Source: CAZHEV01 sp964531335 [NCBI: uncultured bacterium] (GTDB lineage: Bacteria; Eisenbacteria; RBG-16-71-46; CAZHEV01). From it: a stretch of DNA of 64,000 nucleotides. The DNA is taken from positions 124,001-188,000 of the forward strand of contig CAZHEV010000006.1 in NCBI GenBank assembly GCA_964531335.1, given 5' to 3'. Shown piece after piece: positions 60,600 through 64,000 of the stretch (the stretch's first letter is position 1; each line of letters starts with the position of its first letter). The position numbers and the translations under genes were made by a program. The notes under the pieces are model-generated. The model was not told the origin of the DNA. It searched no databases and saw nothing but the letters and a program-made list of their open reading frames with translations.

Positions 60600-61808
60600 A
60601 TGGCGGAAAAGGGAAACGGAAAAACACCCCTTCTCGATGAACTGGATAAGGGACCGTGGCCCAGTTTCGTGAAACAGATCAAGGCCAGCGCGAAAAAGAA
60701 CCCGATGGCCAAGGATCTGCTGCACCTGCTGGAGAGGTCCTATCGCGAGAAGGTCGGGCATTGGAAGCACGGCGGCATCGTCGGAGTTCAGGGGTACGGC
60801 GGAGGCGTTATCGGAAGATATACGGATCTGCCGGACGACTTTCCCAACGTAGCGCACTTTCACACTCTGCGAATCAACCAGCCGGCCGGCTGGTACTACA
60901 AGTCGGACACGCTGCGCACGCTGGCCGACATCTGGGAGAAGCACGGCTCGGGGCTCACCAACATGCACGGGTCCACTGGAGACATCATCTTCCTGGGCAC
61001 AAAGACCGACGAGCTGGAGCCCACGTTCAAGGCGCTGACGGACGCCGGCTTCGACCTCGGCGGATCCGGCTCCTGCGTGAGGACGCCGAGCTGCTGCGTG
61101 GGAGAGTCCAGGTGCGAATGGGCCCGCTACGACACGATGGCCCTCGCCCATGACCTGACGATGACGTTCCAGGACGAGCTGCACCGGCCGTTCTTCCCGT
61201 ACAAGTTCAAGTTCAAGTGCTCGGGTTGTCCCAACGACTGCGTGGCATCCATCGCCCGCGCGGACATGTCGATCATCGGCACCTGGAGGGACGACATCCG
61301 GCAGGACGACGCGGCGGTCAAGGAGTACGCGGACAGCGGCGTGGACATGCAGAACGACGTGGTCAACAACTGTCCGACGAAGTGCATGTCCTGGGACGGC
61401 AGCAAGCTGGAGATCGACAACTCCAACTGCGTGAAGTGCATGCACTGCATCAACGTGATGCCCAAGGCCCTCAGGCCCGGCGAGGACAAGGGCGCGACCA
61501 TCCTGCTCGGCTCCAAGGCGCCGATCCTAGAGGGCGCCATCCTCTCGTCCGTTCTGGTTCCGTTCATCAAGATCGAGCCTCCCTACGACGAGATCAAGGA
61601 CCTGACCGAGAGGATCTGGGAATTCTGGGGCGAGCATGGAAAGAACAGGGAGCGTGTCGGCGAGCTGATTCAGCGCGTCGGCCTTGGCAACTTCCTGGAG
61701 GCCATCGAGGTGGAGCCGCTCCCCGAGATGATCGCTCATCCGCGCGAGAACCCCTACATCTTCTTCGAGGAGTACTACGAGGAAGGCGACGAGGACGATG
61801 AAGACTAG
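60600..61808 (+). CDS. dsrA: Dissimilatory sulfite reductase alpha subunit
   Basis: This 402-residue catalytic subunit reduces sulfite with sirohaem and [4Fe-4S] clusters. The sirohaem-cluster ligands are in CCVGESRC and CSGCPNDC (~165 and ~205). The inserted ferredoxin domain has CVKCMHC (~280). The acidic C terminus ([11 protein letters not shown]) is notable. GAAGGAGA precedes the ATG. It is slightly shorter than the ~430 residues common in the family but no core motif is missing. dsrB follows in the same operon. Confidence 0.95.
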   Translation: MAEKGNGKTPLLDELDKGPWPSFVKQIKASAKKNPMAKDLLHLLERSYREKVGHWKHGGIVGVQGYGGGVIGRYTDLPDDFPNVAHFHTLRINQPAGWYYKSDTLRTLADIWEKHGSGLTNMHGSTGDIIFLGTKTDELEPTFKALTDAGFDLGGSGSCVRTPSCCVGESRCEWARYDTMALAHDLTMTFQDELHRPFFPYKFKFKCSGCPNDCVASIARADMSIIGTWRDDIRQDDAAVKEYADSGVDMQNDVVNNCPTKCMSWDGSKLEIDNSNCVKCMHCINVMPKALRPGEDKGATILLGSKAPILEGAILSSVLVPFIKIEPPYDEIKDLTERIWEFWGEHGKNRERVGELIQRVGLGNFLEAIEVEPLPEMIAHPRENPYIFFEEYYEEGDEDDED

Positions 61809-61823
61809 CGACCTGGTATCCGG

Positions 61824-61842
61824 ACAACCGGTTGCCGGTTGT
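61824..61842 (+). repeat. Perfect hairpin in the dsrA-dsrB spacer
   Basis: ACAACCGG and CCGGTTGT pair around a TTG loop, 15 bases after the dsrA stop and 5 bases before the dsrB AGGAGG site. It could limit read-through, protect the dsrA transcript end, or modulate dsrB translation. There is no T-run. Confidence 0.55.
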
Positions 61843-61860
61843 TGATCAGGAGGATTGGCA

Positions 61861-62952
61861 ATGGCCACTGAAGCAGCAGAGAGAAAAACAGATATCGGGC
61901 CGCCGCATTACGAGCAGTTTTTGCCGCCCATTATCAAAGAGAACTACGGCAAGTGGAAGTACCACGAGCGGCTGAAGCCCGGAGTAATGGTCCATGTCTC
62001 CGAGAGCGGCGACAAGTTGTTCACGGTGAGGGCGGGATCGCCCAGGCTGATGAGCATCGAGTACATCCGTTTCTACGCCGATCTCGCCGACAAGTACTGT
62101 GACGGCTACCTTCGCTTCACCAGCCGCAACAACGTGGAGTTCCTGCTTACCGACGAGTCGAAGATCGATCCGTTGATCTCCGACCTCAAGGCCGAGGGCT
62201 TCCCGGTCGGCGGGCTCGGCCCGGCGATCTCGAACATTGTCCACACGCAGGGGTGGGTGCACTGCCATTCCGCGGCCACGGACGCCTCCGGAATCGTGAA
62301 GTGCGTCATGGACGACCTGCACGAGTACTTCGCGGGCACCTCCGAGGTTCCCGGAAAGCTCCGCATCGCGCTGGCTTGCTGCCTGAACATGTGCGGCGCC
62401 GTCCACTGTTCCGACATAGCCATACTCGGCGTTCACCGCAGGCCTCCCAGGGTCGATCACAAGGGCCTGAACAAGGTCTGTGAGATCCCGAACGTGGTCG
62501 CCTCGTGTCCCACCGGAGCGATCCGGCCGGCGTCTCACGATGGCCAGCCGTCGGTGAACGTGGAAGAAGAGCTTTGCATGTATTGCGCGAATTGCTACAC
62601 GGTATGTCCTTCGATGCCGCTGAACGACCCGCTGAACGACGGTCTGTCGATCTGGGTCGGCGGCAAGGTGTCGAACGCCCGCAAGGAGCCGACCTTCTCC
62701 AAGCTGGCGATACCTTATCTGCCGAACAACCCGCCTCGCTGGCCGGAAGTGACGCAGGCGGTCCGCAAGATCGTCGAGGTCTGGATCAACAACGCGCGCA
62801 AGTACGAGCGAATGGGCGAGATGATCGATCGCATAAGCTGGCCAAGGTTCTTCAAGCTGGCGGGCATCGAGTTCCAGAAGGAGCACATCGACGACTACAA
62901 GTACGCCGGTCTGACCTACAAGAGGTCGGCCCAGTTGCGCCACGGAGGTTAG
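61861..62952 (+). CDS. dsrB: Dissimilatory sulfite reductase beta subunit
   Basis: This 363-residue partner of DsrA completes the alpha2beta2 enzyme. The cluster motif is [15 protein letters not shown] (~175). The ferredoxin domain has [12 protein letters not shown] (~240). [17 protein letters not shown] is a typical DsrB segment. ATG 61861 is chosen because AGGAGG lies 7 bases upstream. No dsrD follows; the next 350 bases hold repeats and then a toxin-antitoxin operon. Confidence 0.95.
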   Translation: MATEAAERKTDIGPPHYEQFLPPIIKENYGKWKYHERLKPGVMVHVSESGDKLFTVRAGSPRLMSIEYIRFYADLADKYCDGYLRFTSRNNVEFLLTDESKIDPLISDLKAEGFPVGGLGPAISNIVHTQGWVHCHSAATDASGIVKCVMDDLHEYFAGTSEVPGKLRIALACCLNMCGAVHCSDIAILGVHRRPPRVDHKGLNKVCEIPNVVASCPTGAIRPASHDGQPSVNVEEELCMYCANCYTVCPSMPLNDPLNDGLSIWVGGKVSNARKEPTFSKLAIPYLPNNPPRWPEVTQAVRKIVEVWINNARKYERMGEMIDRISWPRFFKLAGIEFQKEHIDDYKYAGLTYKRSAQLRHGG

Positions 62953-62986
62953 GCGCGCGATTGGAGGGGCTGTCAGAAGGCGCCGC

Positions 62987-63034
62987 TAGATGCGCCGTTG
63001 GAGGCACAGTTAGATGCGCCGTTGGAGGCACCGG
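62987..63034 (+). repeat. Two 24-bp tandem repeats after dsrB
   Basis: The unit begins TAGATGCGCCGTTGGAGGCA and is repeated at 63011 with changes only in the last bases; a partial third unit follows. Confidence 0.7.
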
Positions 63035-63112
63035 TAGACGGGCGAATTCAGTCTCGGAGGCGCGGCAACGGCCGCCTAAATAGCAGGGACGCATGAAAGG
63101 TCGTTTTTCGCT

Positions 63113-63246
63113 GTCCCCGGCACGTGAAAACGCCCGCGACAACGCCGGCGGTGGTTCCCTTCCAGGGGATCGCCGCCGGTTTGTTCTTGGTCGGCGGTCT
63201 GAGATGCCGGAGACCCGGCGCGGCAGAGGGCTGGAGTGTCAGGGGC
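63113..63246 (+). repeat. Left 134-bp direct repeat flanking brnTA
   Basis: Identical to 63812-63945 over 134 bases. It holds an internal inverted repeat (CCGGCGG near 63143 with CCGCCGG near 63173). Its ends (GTCCCCGG and CAGGGGC) are weakly inverted. No reading frame in it looks coding. Confidence 0.85.
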
Positions 63247-63273
63247 ACGGAGCCAGGGCGGGCGATCATGCCC

Positions 63274-63310
63274 TTGACTGCTGAATCAAAAAAGGTATAA
63301 TTTTTATACC
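63274..63310 (+). promoter_or_regulatory. brnTA promoter with overlapping palindromic operator
   Basis: TTGACT (63274-63279) and TATAAT (63296-63301) have a 16-base spacer. The palindrome GGTATAA-TTT-TTATACC (63294-63310) covers the -10 box and abuts the brnT ATG. The transcript would be nearly leaderless. Autorepression by BrnA, known for this family, would fit a site here. Confidence 0.7.
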
Positions 63311-63574
63311 ATGGACGGCTTCTCATTTGACAGAAGAAAGAGCAACGCCAACAAGAAGAAGCACGGCATCGACTTCGTTCAGGCGCAGGCTCTTTGGCTG
63401 GACGATGCGCGGATAGAGATACCCGCACGCACCCACGATGAGGCGAGGTTCCTGGTAGTGGGAAAGATAAAGAACGTGCACTGGTCGGCGGTCATCACCT
63501 ACCGTGGCGAGGAAGTACGGATCATCTCTGCGCGACGCTCCCGAAGGGAGGAGGTCGAGTTGTATGAAGGCTAA
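63311..63574 (+). CDS. brnT: BrnT-family toxin
   Basis: This 87-residue RelE-fold ribonuclease toxin is of BrnT type. Family segments are FSFDRRKSNANKKKHGIDF and RIISARRSRREEVELYEG. BrnT cleaves RNA and slows translation when freed from BrnA. The start lies directly after the operator. The antitoxin gene overlaps by 11 bases. Confidence 0.88.
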   Translation: MDGFSFDRRKSNANKKKHGIDFVQAQALWLDDARIEIPARTHDEARFLVVGKIKNVHWSAVITYRGEEVRIISARRSRREEVELYEG

Positions 63575-63791
63575 AGACTTAGACAAGAAATTCGACAGCG
63601 GCGAAGACGTGACCCAGCACCTGGACCGCTCAAAGGCCAGACGGCCTGGAATGGAACAGAAGCGTGTCAACGTGGACCTGCCTGTGTGGTTGATACAGTC
63701 GCTTGACAAGGAGGCTCGAAGGCTCGGTGTTACCCGCCAGTCCATAATCAAGGTGTGGCTCGCCGAGAGGTTGGAAAAGAGCGTGGCGTAG
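63564..63791 (+). CDS. brnA: BrnA-family antitoxin
   Basis: This 75-residue antitoxin has a C-terminal ribbon-helix-helix DNA-binding segment (QKRVNVDLPVWLIQSLDKEA then RRLGVTRQSIIKVWLAERL). It neutralises BrnT and represses the shared promoter in known systems. ATG 63564 lies inside the end of brnT. The operon is closed by the right 134-bp repeat 20 bases later. Confidence 0.87.
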   Translation: MKAKDLDKKFDSGEDVTQHLDRSKARRPGMEQKRVNVDLPVWLIQSLDKEARRLGVTRQSIIKVWLAERLEKSVA

Positions 63792-63811
63792 GGAAAGTGG
63801 GCGACTAGCAA

Positions 63812-63945
63812 GTCCCCGGCACGTGAAAACGCCCGCGACAACGCCGGCGGTGGTTCCCTTCCAGGGGATCGCCGCCGGTTTGTTCTTGGTCGGCGGTCTG
63901 AGATGCCGGAGACCCGGCGCGGCAGAGGGCTGGAGTGTCAGGGGC
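63812..63945 (+). repeat. Right 134-bp direct repeat flanking brnTA
   Basis: Identical copy of 63113-63246, 699 bases away. The two copies bracket the brnTA operon exactly. The remaining bases to 64000 show nothing recognisable. Confidence 0.85.
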
Positions 63946-64000
63946 CCGGGGCGCCGGGAGCCGCGTTGCCGACGCCGAGCCGCGGCACGATCGGTCGGCG

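Larger units (their letters stand above)
62953..63310. other. Intergenic region after dsrB
   Basis: 358 bases with no gene. It contains a 24-bp tandem repeat (62987-63034), the left copy of a 134-bp direct repeat (63113-63246) and the brnT promoter and operator. Confidence 0.65.

Noticed and set aside
60600-62952. Oxidative (reverse) Dsr pathway
   Set aside because: The Hmc/Tmc complex and RsbRD_N gene point to a reducing lifestyle and no dsrEFH is present; not excluded without phylogeny.
63113-63246. The 134-bp repeat as a coding sequence or tRNA-like gene
   Set aside because: Frames through it differ in continuation at the two copies and show no protein motif; no cloverleaf could be drawn.
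1-64000. CRISPR arrays, tRNA and rRNA genes
   Set aside because: No regularly spaced repeats, cloverleaf sequences or rRNA signatures were recognised while reading.

Overview
The window is GC-rich bacterial chromosome from an anaerobe with a complete dissimilatory sulfite reduction apparatus. Indicators are dsrA and dsrB, a full dsrMKJOP operon, a second stand-alone dsrMK pair, a 16-haem Hmc-type transmembrane redox complex with a TmcD-like subunit, an RsbRD_N protein and a two-CW-domain regulator. This combination is typical of Desulfobacterota (former Deltaproteobacteria) and a few phyla with laterally related dsr genes. The sequence alone does not settle the phylum. No dsrD or dsrEFH is seen here, so the direction of sulfur metabolism (reduction or oxidation) is inferred mainly from the Hmc/Tmc complex.

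Region 1 (1-4477): the tail of an N-type alternate F1F0 ATPase operon (alpha, gamma), followed with overlap by a P2-type cation ATPase. Region 2 (4812-8864): a trehalose operon of a beta-phosphoglucomutase-like HAD protein, OtsB, and a GH65 disaccharide phosphorylase. Region 3 (8929-31000): a stress and dormancy block. It holds a phosphoribosyltransferase, an SDR, three two-domain PRC-barrel proteins, a PolX-PHP polymerase beside a gutted NAD+ ligase, a PEP-synthase-like pseudoenzyme, a NarL-type kinase/regulator pair, an M50 protease with CBS domains, a six-BON-domain protein, a baeRF protein, a CBM48 protein, a Kef-type antiporter, an HPF-cold-shock fusion, superoxide dismutase, a CBS protein and a PEBP-like lipoprotein. 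Several intergenic gaps here carry a recurring GGGG-AAA-CCCC hairpin element. Region 4 (31088-35118): RlmD, a YeiH-type exporter and a BioF2-like acetyltransferase.

Region 5 (35593-63000) is the sulfur respiration region. It begins with dsrMK and a receiver protein. A 3.8-kb island bounded by 35-bp direct repeats then interrupts the locus. The island carries a DprA-like SLOG protein, a ComF-like phosphoribosyltransferase and a NACHT-HEAT gene broken by an in-frame amber codon. Beyond it come a receiver/receiver/PAS kinase/receiver operon, the Hmc/Tmc operon (including a 48-residue HmcD), an XRE/two-CW regulator, RsbRD_N-dsrMKJOP, and dsrA-dsrB. Region 6 (62953-64000): a BrnT/BrnA toxin-antitoxin operon between two exact 134-bp repeats.

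Expected electron flow, from family knowledge: DsrAB reduces sulfite. DsrMKJOP, the second DsrMK and the Hmc/Tmc complex exchange electrons between the quinone pool, periplasmic cytochromes and cytoplasmic thiol/disulfide carriers. The receivers, the Cys-rich PAS kinase and the two-CW regulator are the likely local control layer. At least four genes are eroded (ligA-like, ppsA-like, an outer-membrane protein gene, the NACHT gene), three of them by internal deletions, which is unusual for 64 kb and needs an assembly check.
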